DNA from: Mercurialis annua
Lineage: Eukaryota > Streptophyta > Magnoliopsida > Malpighiales > Euphorbiaceae
Direction of reading: 5' to 3'
DNA: 64,000 nucleotides
NCBI RefSeq assembly: GCF_937616625.2
Contig: NC_065575.1
Location: forward strand, 9,803,501 to 9,867,500
The translations under genes and the position numbers were made by a program. This document shows positions 24,093 to 38,000 of this stretch, piece by piece. The stretch's first letter is position 1. Every line of letters starts with the position of its first letter. Below the pieces are notes generated by a model that saw only the letters and a program-made list of their open reading frames with translations, searched no databases and was not told the origin of the DNA.

Positions 24093-24442
24093 GTTTTAAA
24101 AACCGACCGGTAGCCAAACAGATAAAACCGCGTTTTCAGTTGGGTGCAATCGCCGGTTCAAGCGGCTAAGTGAAACTTATAATTATCTGAAAAATATAAA
24201 ATTAACAACGGATTTTAGATATTTAGTGACAAATTTTCTGTCACTATTCTCGTTGTCCAGTTCGACAAGAGGTTCAACAGCTAGTTTAACTAACGTTTTG
24301 GATTACCGCCCCAATTTGGTTCGTTCAATTCGGTCTAGTCCAACCGCAATTCCGATTTTTTTACAGTTTTTGAACCACACCACTGGTCTGTTTCCAATTT
24401 AACCAGTTCGACCGGCATGTCCAATCCAAATTTAAAAACACT
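24093..24442. repeat. Short element with AAGTGTTTTTAAA-type inverted ends
   Basis: The left end AGTGTTTTAAAAACCG faces TTTAAAAACACTT on the right. The interior has paired GGTTCAAGCGG-like and GTTCGACAAGAGG words typical of a common plant non-autonomous repeat. No coding content. Confidence 0.35.
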
Positions 24443-24563
24443 TCTTCAATGAACTAATTTATGAAAAATATCAATAAATGTTTTTTTTTATTCTAAAATG
24501 AAATTTTTTATGAGCAACTATAAAAAATTCTCTAAACCGACAATTATTTCCAAACGGGGAGAG

Positions 24564-25760
24564 TACATCATTTTATATCTAATTTAATTGTTTCACTTCA
24601 TGCTCACTTCAATCTTTATGTAACCCTCGATATCTTTTTTCAGATAGATTAAGATGAAGCCAGTATGAAAATCAGGCAATGATCGAGTAAAAGAACTCTT
24701 AGTAAATTGGTCCAATTTTTAAAAACAAATAAGGAATGTACAAAACAGATACTTGAACAGGAAGAAAATTTCAAATGAGTCTTATCTATCTTTACTATAT
24801 ATAAAAGCACGGAGGGGAGAGGGGGAACAAGCAAATTTACTGAATAATCCTTCCTAATATATTACTAAATAACGGTTTTATGGTCATTGATTAATTATTT
24901 ATTTAATTTATTACTAAAAATATAGTATAATTAAAATTCTAGTTAGATATTGTGATTAGAGTTCTAACTATAATTGAACTATATTATATACGTAATTTAC
25001 CTACTTTTTAGAAGTGAATGTTTCTATTTTACAAGAAAAAGATGAGTAATTGATATCAAATTCTTTTTTGGCCGAAAAGATAGCCTATGTATTCATTAAT
25101 TAGGAAGTTTGACATGGAGTAGTAATTTTGGTAAATACGTGTAATATATGGTTAAAAATAGTATTGATGAATGTACTGGCAGAAAGAAAAATTCAACAAT
25201 TATATTTATTTAATTACTTTTAAGTGAAAGTCTTGATCCCTATGTAAATAAGCTAATATTTAATTGAATAAATTTAAGTACCCTAAAACTATTAAATACT
25301 AATAATATATTTTTAATTTAATTATTATATTATCATTAACATTGATTTTTTATTATTTTTATGTACATGAATGAATTAATTATTTTATTGTTTTAAAATT
25401 TTGAATTTGAACTAATTAATTTAACATTACACTTTTTACTATATTAATTATTAGTTTAATTAATTAATAAGTGTGTGTTCCTAATAAAAGATTTTTACCC
25501 AAATCATAATCGTCATTATTCGACGAGTTACAACGAGCCACGTGTGAAACACGTAAAGCGACACTAATTAATCTAAAAAACTACAAAATGATACGTTCAT
25601 ATATCCATCTCAACAAGTAGAATTAAATAATCACAGGCTCTTTCAGATCAATATTTTTCTTGCGGATTGGAGATAGACTTATGGAGCAATAGATATGTCT
25701 TAAAATGAAACATACAATTATTTAACGATAACTGAGATCCCGCCTTCTTGGGGAACATTT
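24564..25760. repeat. Paralogous block, copy 2 (TAF2 3' flank), split by a Helitron
   Basis: Segments 24566-24784 and 25568-25760 align with 15275-15655 (for example CACTTCAATCTTTATGTAAC against CACTTCAATCTTTCTGTAAC, and GGAGCAATAGATA in both). Removing the Helitron at 24785-25567 restores the same order as copy 1. Confidence 0.6.
24785..25567 (+). mobile_element. Non-autonomous Helitron (783 bp) with a paralogous empty site
   Basis: The 5' end is TCTATCTTTACTATATATAAAAGC. The 3' end has a hairpin (ACGTGT at 25540-25545 pairing with ACACGT at 25549-25554), then AAAGCGACACTAA, a CTAA terminus. It lies between host A (24784) and T (25568), the expected A-T target without duplication. The paralogous block reads CTTA directly into TTAATC at 15459/15460, confirming both borders. 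Its 5' and 3' ends resemble those of the minus-strand Helitron at 45218-45821. No Rep/helicase gene is present. Confidence 0.85.
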
Positions 25761-26047
25761 CGAAAACCTCAAACAATAAAAGAGAAGAAATTCAACTTTG
25801 TTTTATGCAAATACCTGAATTAATTCTGACTATCTATTTCAGCTTTATGCTTCCCAACTAGATATTATAACAAAAAAGATGGATGGGCATTAGGCATTGA
25901 GCAGTGGGACCAGTTTCTTTCAACTCAAGCAATTACATATTTTCCCTAAAGTGCTGCTGATTCATACAAATTCTGGAAATGTACATGCCAAAATTTTGAA
26001 GGGAACTTATCCCATCAGCTTCTATATTGAAAATGTCAATTCTTACA
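25761..26047 (-). other. TAF2 3' UTR / downstream flank
   Basis: This is the minus-strand sequence after the TAF2 stop codon. It is moderately AT-rich with no transposon ends. T-rich and TGTA-like words occur, but no clear AATAAA signal, so the polyadenylation site is not set. Confidence 0.4.
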
Positions 26048-29000
26048 CTATGATTTTGTCAGTGTCCGACTCTTGATTTTAATTCGAAATCTAGGTGCCG
26101 AGTTACCTTCTGACGGCTCAGGCTTCGTCTCAAAATTTGTGGCCACAATTTTGGAACCACCGGATTCACTTGGTTTTGAATGCACAGACAACACATTAAT
26201 GACAGGTTCAGGTTTCTTGACGAGCAAGTCTACTGAACCTGCCTTGGCCTCATCACTAAGCAACTTTGACATTTCTTTTTCCTTCCGTTTTTTCTCTTTC
26301 TTCAACCGTTTACGTTCCAGGTATTCAGGATCATCCTTGTGCCCTTTATGCTCTTCTCGTTTCCGTTTCTTTTCCTTATCTTTTTTCTTCTTTTCTTTTG
26401 CTCGAAAAGGTGGCACCACCGCACCTGAAGAACCACCATCAAGATCAAATCTCCCAATTGAGAGGGTCTGTAGACTAGCGTACTTTTGTGCACCAGCATC
26501 AACATTGTTATCCTGCATGAGACCAGGAGATGACGGATCTTCAGGCTGAGGGTTCACTAAAACCTTGCTTGAATCTGCAGTGCACTGAAGTTCCTTCCCA
26601 AAATTGTCACCGTTGCTTCCAAATTTTGCACTCCCAATGCTAGCAGTCATCCTTGAGCCACGGTCAATGATTGAGTTGACTTCCTCAACATTTTGATTGC
26701 TCGCACTCACAGCTTCAGTGGAATTCCTTTGTGGTGCATCAACAGAAACGGAGCTGCTAGGTTTACGATCAGTTTCATTATGCCCACCTCGAGATCTCTC
26801 AACAGTTAGATAATCAGCCTCTTCTGCTCTACTGGAAGCAGCAGATCTTTTAACTTTAATCTTAACTACTGGCATCTTATGTTCATGACTGATAGAGATG
26901 GTATCCAGTTCCTTAAAAGGTTCTTGCATGGACTGAATGCTTGAATCCACCTTCTGCTCATGATTGTCCAAGATGTTCTTCTGCTTATGATCAATTGAAA
27001 TCGTCTTCTGATCATTTGAGACTGTCTTTTGCTCATGATCATTTGAAATTGTCCTCCGATCCTTTGAGACTGTCTTTTGCTCGTGATCATTTGAAATTGT
27101 CCTCTGATCACTTGAGATCGTCTTTTGCTCATGATTAGTCGAGACTGTCTTCTGCTCATGATTGGTCGAGGATGTCTTCAGCTCATGATTGTTTGAATTT
27201 GTTGTCTGCTCATGATGGTTTGAGATTGTATTCAGTTCTTTGCCGTCATCTATGCAGTCCAAATCCATCTTCTGAATATGATTACCGAAAACTGTCTCTG
27301 CTGTCATGGGAGCCTCTTGAATGGCAGCATTGTCTAATTTTATATTGTCTGCAGGAGGCTCCAAAACCTTTGTCAGTGGAACAAGTGCTGCAAATATGTT
27401 CTTTCCTTCACCGAATGTTTCCGCATCAGCCAGGCGTAACATTTTATCTCTGGGAACTCCATAAAGTGTTGGCAACCTGAAAAGGCAAAGGACAAAACTG
27501 ATGAGTTAGTGATGCTCAAATTATGAGCACAGAGAAAATTTAGCAGCCTTGGCAAATGCTAATTAATCAAACCAAGCAGAACACTGAAAAAAAAAACAAG
27601 AAAGATACCCACCTTCCTGCTAGGATATGTAAGATGCAGAACAAGTAGTGCCGCAGATATATATTGTTGTAAGCAAAATGACCGTCAAGCAAATTAAGCA
27701 AATCAACAAGTGTTGTACTCTTGATGTCATACTCAGGATCAGATCCATCTCGTGTTTGACATAACCGCATAGCATGAGCAGCAAGTTTCGCCTGCCCTGC
27801 AACCAAAGAACATAAATGAAATTAGGGGTGAGCATGGTTCAGTTCTGTTCTGTTAAATTTAGTAAAATTTAAAGTCAAACTGTCCTTGAGGAATAAAATC
27901 ACACCAAATATTTAAAGAAAATTTCAGTTCAGTTAACCAATTTAGTATCGGTTTCGGTTCGGTTGATATAAATTTAGATAAAAATTATACATATTATGTA
28001 AATAATATGTATTAGTTTACATTTATATATTATTTATACATATTATTTACGTACACGTTCTAAAATTACGTACAGATATTTACAGCTCGAACAAAGTGAG
28101 AGGTAGAAGAAACTTTTAGCAAATTGATAGTAATGACTTGGGACAGAGGTTGTTTCCCCTTGCCCCGGTCTTGTATCTGACATGTGCTCACTTACAACTA
28201 AATTATATAAAAATAACTATATATATTAATAAAAACAATATTATTTAAAAGTTCATTTTTCGGTCGGTTTGGTTAACCGAAGATAAAAACCAAATCAAAA
28301 CCAAAAAAAATATTTTAATTATTTAAATCCAAACCCCTCATTTTAACCATTTTGATTTTAACCAAACCAAAATAAATTCAATTTGGTTTGGTACGGTTTT
28401 TGCTCAACCCTAAATGGAATGATATTAGAATGATATTGAATATGAATAAGAGAGAGGAAAAGCACAAGGGAAATGCAAGAATATTAAATATCTAACTATA
28501 GTGATCTAAGACAAAATTAGAGGTAGGAAGAGTAAAGAACCTCTTAACGTTGGTTCTTCCTTCAAATATCTTATAAACAATGACAATGCCGCATCAATGC
28601 CTCTGCCGTGGAATTCCAAGTTAAGGAGTGCCTTGCTTGCTTCAATTCGAATTTGCCATATTGTCTTAGGATCTTGGAAGGGTTTAATAAGTTCAACAAC
28701 ATGTTCCTGCAGCAAGTAATGCAGCATTAAGAAAGAATAGCTAAGATGATGAAAAGCCTATTGGAAAATAAGATAAATAAAGACGCTTACAAGATGAATA
28801 GATCCATAAAGCTTAAACGCAATTTGTACTAATGTACGAATGCAGCTTATTGTCAAGATACCATTATAGCTTGGCATCAGCCTACAAAATACCAATTTAG
28901 TTGGAAATAGTTCTTACTCTATCCAGTAAATATAACAAACTAGAAAATCATGTACCTATCAAATTGCAAAAGACGATCAATGCGCTTGAGAATAGATGAT

Positions 29001-32000
29001 AACAAGGTCACATTCTGTCAAGATATGAAAGAAGTAATAAGTGGTAAGCGTTCACAACTAATTACAGACACATAACAACAAAAGCAAAAACCAGAATTTT
29101 ACATACATAACCATATACTTGCTGATGTTAGAATAGATTCAAATTAAATTCTGAAACAATACTTGGTCTTATTTATAACGTTGACCACTTCAAAAAATAG
29201 CTCAGTGGCATGAAAAGCCCAAGTTTAAATATTAAAACGGAGGGATACAAAATTCTTTGCCATCTAAAACAATGCCTGATACAGGCAAAAATAAATGGGG
29301 CAGACAAATTTCCTGAGGATTTAGTAACTAAGAGGAAGTCTCTCAGTTTTCACATTTTCCTATTCAAATACCTATTAGACTTCTACCACCAAAGTGCATA
29401 GAACTACAAAAGAATAAAGAGACAGGGATATGCACCACCTGAAAGTTGGAGAAACAAGTGGCCAAAATTTTAACAGGAAGCTAAAGGAAAGTTACAGCAG
29501 TATCATGTATTTCACGTGAATGCATAAACAAGACAGAGAACAATAGGTCATAACTTATAACCAAGAAATGCTAAAAGAATTTCTTTCTGAATAAACAGCT
29601 GGAACGACGAGAAAAACAGAAGCTTACAGAACTGAAGGAAACAAGGTCAAGAGGTAGACTGAAATTAGAATGTACCAAGAAAAAACAGCTGATATGACAG
29701 AATACTATATATCAAGCAAATGAAGGTAAATGGTAATTAATTTACTAACCTGCTGCCCGAATTCAAGTTGACCCACAGACTGGACCAATGCAGAAAGCCA
29801 GAATACATCAGAATAAGGATTTCCGGTATTATCATTATACTGCCACAGAGCAAAACAGGACCAAAAAAAAAATGCATCAATCACTCGGCATATAGAATAT
29901 GCAGCGAGTTTCAATGGTCTGCGAGTATATAGAACATTTAAGCAAACATAAGCATAAACAATGGAATCAACACGGAACGCTGCAAAACATGTTCATCGTG
30001 CTATAACTTTAAAATGATTACAATATCAAGGCTTGACCTCCAAACATGGGCTGAGAAATTGTTAGTCCATACTCCATATATTCAGAAGCCTATCTATATT
30101 CGAACAATGTAATCATTTAGTTCCATCTGTTTCCTGTGACCTTATGATGCTTTTAAAATAATTCATTCTTAGGAGTTAAAAATCTATTGTTGCATTTCTC
30201 TTTTTTTTCTTAATTGTGTCAGCATGTCCATGTTGATCAGAACTGTAACTAGGACTTCCACTGGAGAACAAAGATTTCAGCATCCTATGACCTTATTATT
30301 CTTTTATATAATTCAAACATAAGAATTAAAAATCAGTTGTTGCACGTGGTTTCTTAATAGTATCAGCATTTCCAGAGAAACTAAGATTTCAATATCATTA
30401 ATGAGTGTTATCCTCAATATCATTAATGCGGTGTTATCCTCAACCTGTGCCCATTCCAAATAAAGCTGATAGGTTCCATCTTCTAGCAAAATTCATAAAT
30501 AATCAGGAACACCCAAAACCAATAATTGATACACTAAACTAAATGGCATTTAATTACACAATGTTTGGGAACACGAAGCAACGGTCAAGGCTTTTAAGGT
30601 ACATTTATCAATGGATCACTACCCCTGTTTGGAAGGAAAGCAAAGTAAAATAGAGATGTAAAGTGAACATTACAAAATACCACTTAAATGAAATATATTA
30701 TTTTCAATATATTTGGAATCTTGGAGCATAGCTGTAGCTGTATCAATTCTAAGGCTAGAAATTCAGAGAATAATCATAGATGCTTTACGAGCCATAATGA
30801 GCCTATTAATTAAGGTTAAACAAATAATTCGTTTAACACCTGCAAGTATATATTACCTTAGAAATACTGAACCAGAAAGTATTACCGTTTGATTTTTTTT
30901 TTGTTTAGCCAAATATTGTATGTGTTTAGCAATAAAAAAAACCTAATGTATTAAGCTTCTGTTTAACTCGGACAATTATGAAATTGTAAAAAAGTATTAG
31001 GATACAATATCAATTTGGTGGTTCGCGAACAAAGGGTGAGTTCAGTCAGTTTTGGTACCCAACCTAACTCTCCCAGACTAAAGTACCCAAATTTTATATA
31101 TTGAATAGAACTGACCAAAAAATTTAATACCCAACTAAACAAAGAGACCGAATAAAAAAAATTAAGGGAAAAGGATATAAATCTGTGCCAAATAAATATT
31201 TGGTTAGTTTGTTGATGTCAATAAATTTTATAAATAATATGAGCTAAAATAAATTTAAAAAAAAAGTTAATTTTAGCTGAGTTTTAGAAAGCTAAAACAG
31301 CATTTGAAATGAAATTAACAGAAAAGTGAAGCTAACAAAAAATTCAAACCAAACCAGACAAAAATATGGAAACAGTTTAACAAAAATTTACTCACCCCTA
31401 GTTATATCCAAAAGCACAAAAACTTATCTAGCAACTTTAAATAGCCACATACTGATCATAGAAAACCATATAACCATGCTTCAAGAATTGTATGCAATCC
31501 TAGAAAAAAATTCAGGTAAGCAATTGGTACAACAACATACTCAATCACGAGAGAGAAAAACCTACCTTCAGAAGTTGTAAAACGAACTCAATAGCTTCCC
31601 TAGGGCTTTTCTTATCTGCAGATCTAACCATCGCCACAGCTTGAGGGATTGCCTGCATAAATGGACAAAATGATATAGGAAAAGTTATTAGTGTTTATGC
31701 AGAAAACAATACTAACGAACACAATTACATTGTTTTAGTTAAACAGTAGCAACATAACGTCATAAATTGTTGGACAATAAGAACCTACAAATGTTTACCA
31801 AAGCCAAAACAGTCATGGAAATGGTGTATCAAATATTGTCTACTCCTACTTAACATTAATGGATGCTAATGAAATTTAAACCAGAAACATAAAATAATAG
31901 AAAAATTGGATTTAGCCAATTTTGTCTTATCTTTAAAAGAATTTAAGTTTGTTAAAAGAATTTTGATGTAGTTAATATCAGCCTTTATATAGGCCAACAA

Positions 32001-35000
32001 TATAGCATAACAAGCCCATTTAAATTTATAATGAAAAAGCCTATTTTTTGAGCAAGGTCTCCTAAACGGACAATCTATACCTGAATATGCACAAACTAAA
32101 ACTACTTGTATTCAATTAAGAAATACTCCCTCCGCCCCAAATTGATAGGCAGTTTAAGACAAACACGAGTATTAAGAAATTTATGAATTCTAAATAAAAT
32201 GAGTTAATATATGAAAAACTACCATACTTGCCCTCATTTAATATAGTGGTCATTTTTGTCTTTTTGTGATTTTTGTTGTGTTTCCAATATATTCCCTATA
32301 ATTAATGAGGGTATATTTGATAATTACTTGTTAAAGTAAATATCTAGTGCTTATAATTTGGGACAAAGAAATTTGAAATAGTGCATATCAATTTGGGACG
32401 GAGGGAGTAATAATTTAGCAATGTCCAAAAAAGTGGTAATATCTATGATTCCCGTTGTACCAAAAGATAAAAAGAAATATAAGAGGATTTAATTACACGA
32501 ATCCCATTCACAACACTAAACAAAACTAATTACATATCCTACCTCATTGCATTACCTCAAGAACAAAGTACTCTGGAAAATCATGAAAATCGTTTGGCCT
32601 GGCAAGATCATCAAACAACAAATTAAACGAGCGTTACTATAAACTACAACCACCACAACTCCAATTTCACTAAAGGGGGACGGCATCTCACTTTGGAAGT
32701 CCAATTGTTGCATCAAATCTTCGACTTTTGTAAAACTTCACCAAATGAAGTAAACCAGACCAATCACTTTCCTGTCAGTCAAAGAATAAAGGACAATCCA
32801 CTTACTCTCAGAGATGGCAACTAAATTCAAAAAGTCAAAAAAAAAACCTAGCAAGGACTTTCTTTGAAGATATTATCCTACTAGCCATTAGCACTTTAAA
32901 GAGCGATTCACCGTAGAAAATGCGGTTGACAGTTAAAAAAAGTACATCAGCGATCAACAGTGGTTGAGTAAAAGGAAAAACCTAGAAGTTCATAAAAGCG
33001 ATAGCGGATTGTAGCGAAAAACATAACTGCTGTTTCTCTTTCCAATTCTTTTGAAGAATATCAAAATAGACTACACATTTATAATTCAGCACATAAATAT
33101 ATCCCCAGAATTTAAACAGTGCAGTCTTTTAAACATAATTAACAAAGCTTGGCTAATCTTATATTAATATAAACAAAGAAATCAACTTATGTAAAGTTAA
33201 GATTCATAACTAAACTTTAATTATGATTTCAATAATAACTCGGTGAAAAACACACATAAATGTTTGTTGTAGAAGTCTTAGTGTTTATTTGATATCGAGA
33301 CTTGACTCGTTATAATGTGTTTAGCAAAAGAGGAACAAGCCAAAAACAATTATAAGAAAGCCGCTTTATTTCACAATCCAAATGTGATTGCAGGCCTTCT
33401 TCTAGTAGAATAAATGCAATGTTTTAAGGCAGCTGACACAATGCTATAAGATTTAAAACAAAGACTGGGTTGAGATACCAAAAGGGTGGGAGAGGAGAGA
33501 GAGAGAGAGAGAGAGAGAGAACAGTGGCTTATGATTAGTTGATAATAATACCTCAGATGCTGTATTAGCCAATGCAAATGCTGCCTCAATTCGAACTCTC
33601 CAGAAGGCCTGGCCATCACATGACATAATTAGATTATTATGTTGCATTTAATAATATGACCAGCATTCTACTGAAAATATGTAAAACCTTAGAGTCGCCA
33701 AGGAAATTATTGAGAGAATTGACAACAGAAAATGAAAGTTGCGGTAAAGCTTCTAATGCTGCAATTGCTTGTGCCTGAGCAACAACATCCCCATCCTTCT
33801 CCAACTGATTGATCTGATGAAATTCACCACCATTCACAAAGTTGTTACCAGTGTATAAAATGTAAACCATCAATATAAGAGGTAGAATTATTTTTAAAAA
33901 AACACTTCATATGCTAGTCAATCCCATCAATCACACAAAATTAAGTTCATCAAGAAAAGCAATTGGAGGATAAATAATCTTCACCAACACAAACCTAATT
34001 CAGTCTTAAGATTCATGACTTTCTCAATATTTATTAACAACAAAGATCTATCTCTGTAGACAGTGACAATTTTCACGTAGTATGTGGATCAAAGGTGCAA
34101 CTGAGAGGCACAAGGCACAACCTAACTCAGCTGCCCCAAAGGCAGGAAACACTGGAGACGTGCCTTAGCCAGACCCTACGTACTTGTATTATTCCTAATA
34201 AATTCATTCTTTCTTTTCCTATGCAGCTCAATTAAGCAATATGGAGACCATCAATATAATTAAAAACCTACCATATACTTTGAAGTGTTTTATGCAGAAC
34301 TTTTTCCAAATGTCCTTTTTGGAAAAGCAACAATTTACTTGCTTTTTTCAAATAACTTTCAAAACTCAAGAAACAAAATATTAAAAAGATGCTTTTGCAA
34401 ACCTAGATCACACAGCAACCACAGGTAAAGACATTCTTTTCTATGGCAAAGGGAAAAAACCAAAAAAGACAATTAGTAGTTGTATTAGCTACTTTGGCTT
34501 TGGGAACTGATGCTATTTAGGAGGATTATCTTTTTCGAGTCTCTTGAACTACTAGATTTATTTTTAAGTTGTAAAATATTAATGTGAAGATTGTATTTTA
34601 TGCTATATAGCTTAGTCTCTTTCTTTGCCTCACCTTTGTCAGGCCCTTGCCTGAACCTAAGAGGCCCTAGGACCACTTGCCCACGGCCCAATGTACCTCT
34701 AATACTAATAATATAACTGAATCCAACAACCGAACTAGAACAATCTTGTAAACAGTACCATCCAGAGGAAAAAAAGGGAACAGAGAGTCTGGTGTAACTT
34801 TTGTAGAGTTGAAAACATTGCAGTTGGGAAATCAAACTAAATTTAAGTTTTGAGATTTATAATAATAGACGCACTCTGAAAGCCCATGTCAATGATGCCA
34901 AATGACAGGCAAGTTTGGCTGTGCAAAAACTGGCCAGTCCATGAACTTTGTCAAAAATGGTAACCCATCAACTAAGTTAACAATGTTAGTTTCATACCGA

Positions 35001-38000
35001 TGAACATCACATGTTTGACCGAGGAAGGCCTGAATATGATAAATCGAAGAATAAAAGTATGCAGATTCTCGATCAAAATTTGAATGCTAAAAAGAACTAG
35101 CTGCATCACAACCATGAGTGGAATTTTTCTTGCATGGACCAAGGCCAGAATGACTTACCCACATCTGTATGGGTTGATTAAATTGAATTGCAGCAAGGTA
35201 CTCCATTTCTGGGTCTGCTCTAATCCATAACAAGGGGGATTCCAAACTGCAAAAGGAAAACCACACTTTTAGGAAATAGAACCACCCCAGCAAGAATGAT
35301 AAACCATGTAGCCTGAAAATGTACCTAGAGCGCATATCTGCAGCAGCCACAATATCACCATTCTCATCAGAGCCATCAGGTTTTGTACCCTTCTTAGGCT
35401 TTTGGAAGCGTCTAGCAGCTAGTTTTGAATGGCATTGTATTTCCAGAAGCTGCCACATTTCTCCAGACAAAGGAAGAACTGGATGGTCATACATACCATC
35501 AAGTTCATAAACTCTGATACTCATCATCCCTGGCCAACCAATATCACCATCTCGATTATCGGAATCAGGGTTCAGAGTTGATGTACTCCCATCAGGAATA
35601 GCTGTGCACTCTCTCAGCACAGCCAATTCAACTATATTTTTCCTTTTATTATATGAGAACCCCATCCTTAAATTATAACACAGTGGCAAGTCAGCAACTA
35701 ATATCAGCAAAGACATGAGACATGCAGGGGTGAAAAACTGTAGCTCACATAATCAATACCTCAACAGTGGACACCCGCATGCACCAACCCACCTAGGAAA
35801 AAATTCCTTCAAAAATGGGCGCTCAAGATTTCCAATTTTAGTAGCAAAATGCCTAAACTGCAACTCGCAAATGAAAAAATAAAACAAATAAATGAATAAA
35901 TAAATTAGAGTAACCTTCAAAATATAATAGAGAGATTAATGCAGAAAAAGATACAGGAACAATATAAACAATAAAAAAAAGGAAATTACAATAAATTTAC
36001 AAGAGCAAATGAAGTGAGAAAAGAATGCAAAATGCTCCATAGCTAGAAATCTTAATAGCATGCAAAATGCTCCATACCCCAGTATCATCAAATTAGAAGA
36101 TCAAAGAGTCGGACATGTGGATATGTGTCCGACTCGGACATTCGTATCCGAGTCCGGGTAACATAGCTTAATACTACTAGTGATCCTTCCTAACCAAGTT
36201 ATTTCGATCTAAACAACAACCAGTAGTGATCCTTCCTAAACAAGTTATTTCTATCTAAACAACTACCAGTAGTGATCCTTCTTAACCAAGTTATTTCAAT
36301 CTAAACAACTAAAAACTACACATGCGAAACCACAAAGATCAACACTCTCAGACCAAGCACATCAATACTATCTGCTTTCCTAAATTTTAAATGATTAAAA
36401 ATTAACCGAAGACATTTATAGTGCTAAACTAATGTGTTAGTCAAAACTAAAACTCATGACATGTACATAACTGTACATTCTAAAAACTGACCAGATAAAA
36501 ACTCCTAGTCTGAAAGAAGAAGAAAAGAAAGCCAATTTATACAGGGAAAAAGAGCCGGTAAGATATTGCAGCATGCATCTCCGGAGAAATCAATAGGATG
36601 ATAAGTTTGGTAAAATCAATCACAAACTTACGTTTCAAAATTCTAGAGTATATTTTACCCTCAATAAGGGTCCTTAGAAGATTTGTGAGTACATTTAAGC
36701 AGAATGCACTTACCTCCTTTGTACTAAGAGATCTCACAGGGAGAGTATCCCTAGCACGCAAGACAACTTTCTGTAAAATCTGCAAATAGAGAAGAAAAAA
36801 GCAAATCTATCTTAATTCCAGTATTCCATAACATCACCAAGGCCATGAAATATTATATGGTTAGACAACAAATGGAAGTGCATTTTGCCAATGACCGGCA
36901 CTGATAGAACAATATTTAAGCTATCATACATTGTTTATACTATTAAGAAAAGTGAACAGCTAAAGTCAATTAATTACAACTATTTCATCCAATAAATTGG
37001 TGACATGATGCAAAAGATCCTTACTTTGCGAAAGGATTCTGGCCCCATCTGCTTTTCCAACATTTGCAGGATTGCCACCTTTACCAAACCCAATGTTTTT
37101 AGTTCAAAAGAAATGCAAAAAGAAGATATGTAACAAAAATAAATTTGGAAATAAACTCACAGACTTCCAGGATCGTATTTTCCCATATATGCCAATGCAA
37201 TGAGTTCCATACAAATCCTTACATGAAGTAGAGGAGCTTAAAGTCGTTGCGCCACTTTCATCTGCTTTGCAAACAGAGCAATTAGCCTGCAATTCCACAA
37301 AATACCATAATTACACTCTTCTTTCAGACCAAACCATGTCATAGTCATCCAGCACATGTCAATATTTCCTAGAGGATACAACATAAGGGGTAAACAGAAA
37401 GCTTCATTAAAAAAACATGAAATGATAGATTGAATAAGGGCAGAACCATATCTAACCTTGTATCTCCTATAGCGAGCTTCATTATTTCCTAAAAATTTCT
37501 TGACAAACAAATCTGTGAGAAAACCAGCAAGACCATCCAACAGCCATTCTGCATTAAGAAATTGTGTGAGAATAACCATCTATTTTCTTCAGAATTCGTA
37601 CTAAATATCATGATCAAACATCAAAAATATCATGTCAGCCAACTTGCCATCATTGGGTTCCTCAGGGACTACATAAACACCAAACCACTGTTTTGCAAGT
37701 GCAAAGGCTAATTTAATGCTTGTGTCTATGACCTGTTACAATAGAAATTGGTAAATCAGCTTGCTGAAGAAAGGCAAGTAAAGATTGAAATTGATATCTT
37801 AATGTAAACAAAAATTTAAAGAAGGTTAAATAATATAACTAGTTGAAAGATATATACATATATGTGAGTAGTAGTTGCTGACTAATATCAAAAACCTTAA
37901 AAAAATTGCATTTTGTAACTCTGAAGCAGAAGCAGTTTAAATAAGCACCTTGCACTTGAAGCAATATACAAGGCTGTGATACCAAAATATAAATACGATA

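Larger units (their letters stand above)
23069..24563. mobile_element. Stowaway-like element containing two nested insertions
   Basis: The left end is TA then CTCCTTATGTTTTGGAACA. The right end, reverse-complemented, is TA then CTCTCCCCGTTTGGAAATA. This suits a decayed Stowaway MITE with TA duplications at 23067-23068 and 24564-24565. Its middle is interrupted by the elements at 23158-24002 and 24093-24442, which explains the 1.5-kb span in a family normally under 300 bp. Confidence 0.5.

Noticed and set aside
26073..26549. Plus-strand ORFs of 158, 70 and 102 codons opposite the last TAF2 exon
   Set aside because: They are reverse-complement shadows of the long TAF2 exon and its repeats.
36105..36160. 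CGGACATGTGGATATGTGTCCG-type inverted repeat as a regulatory palindrome
   Set aside because: It lies deep in a TAF2 intron and shows no link to a promoter or known element.
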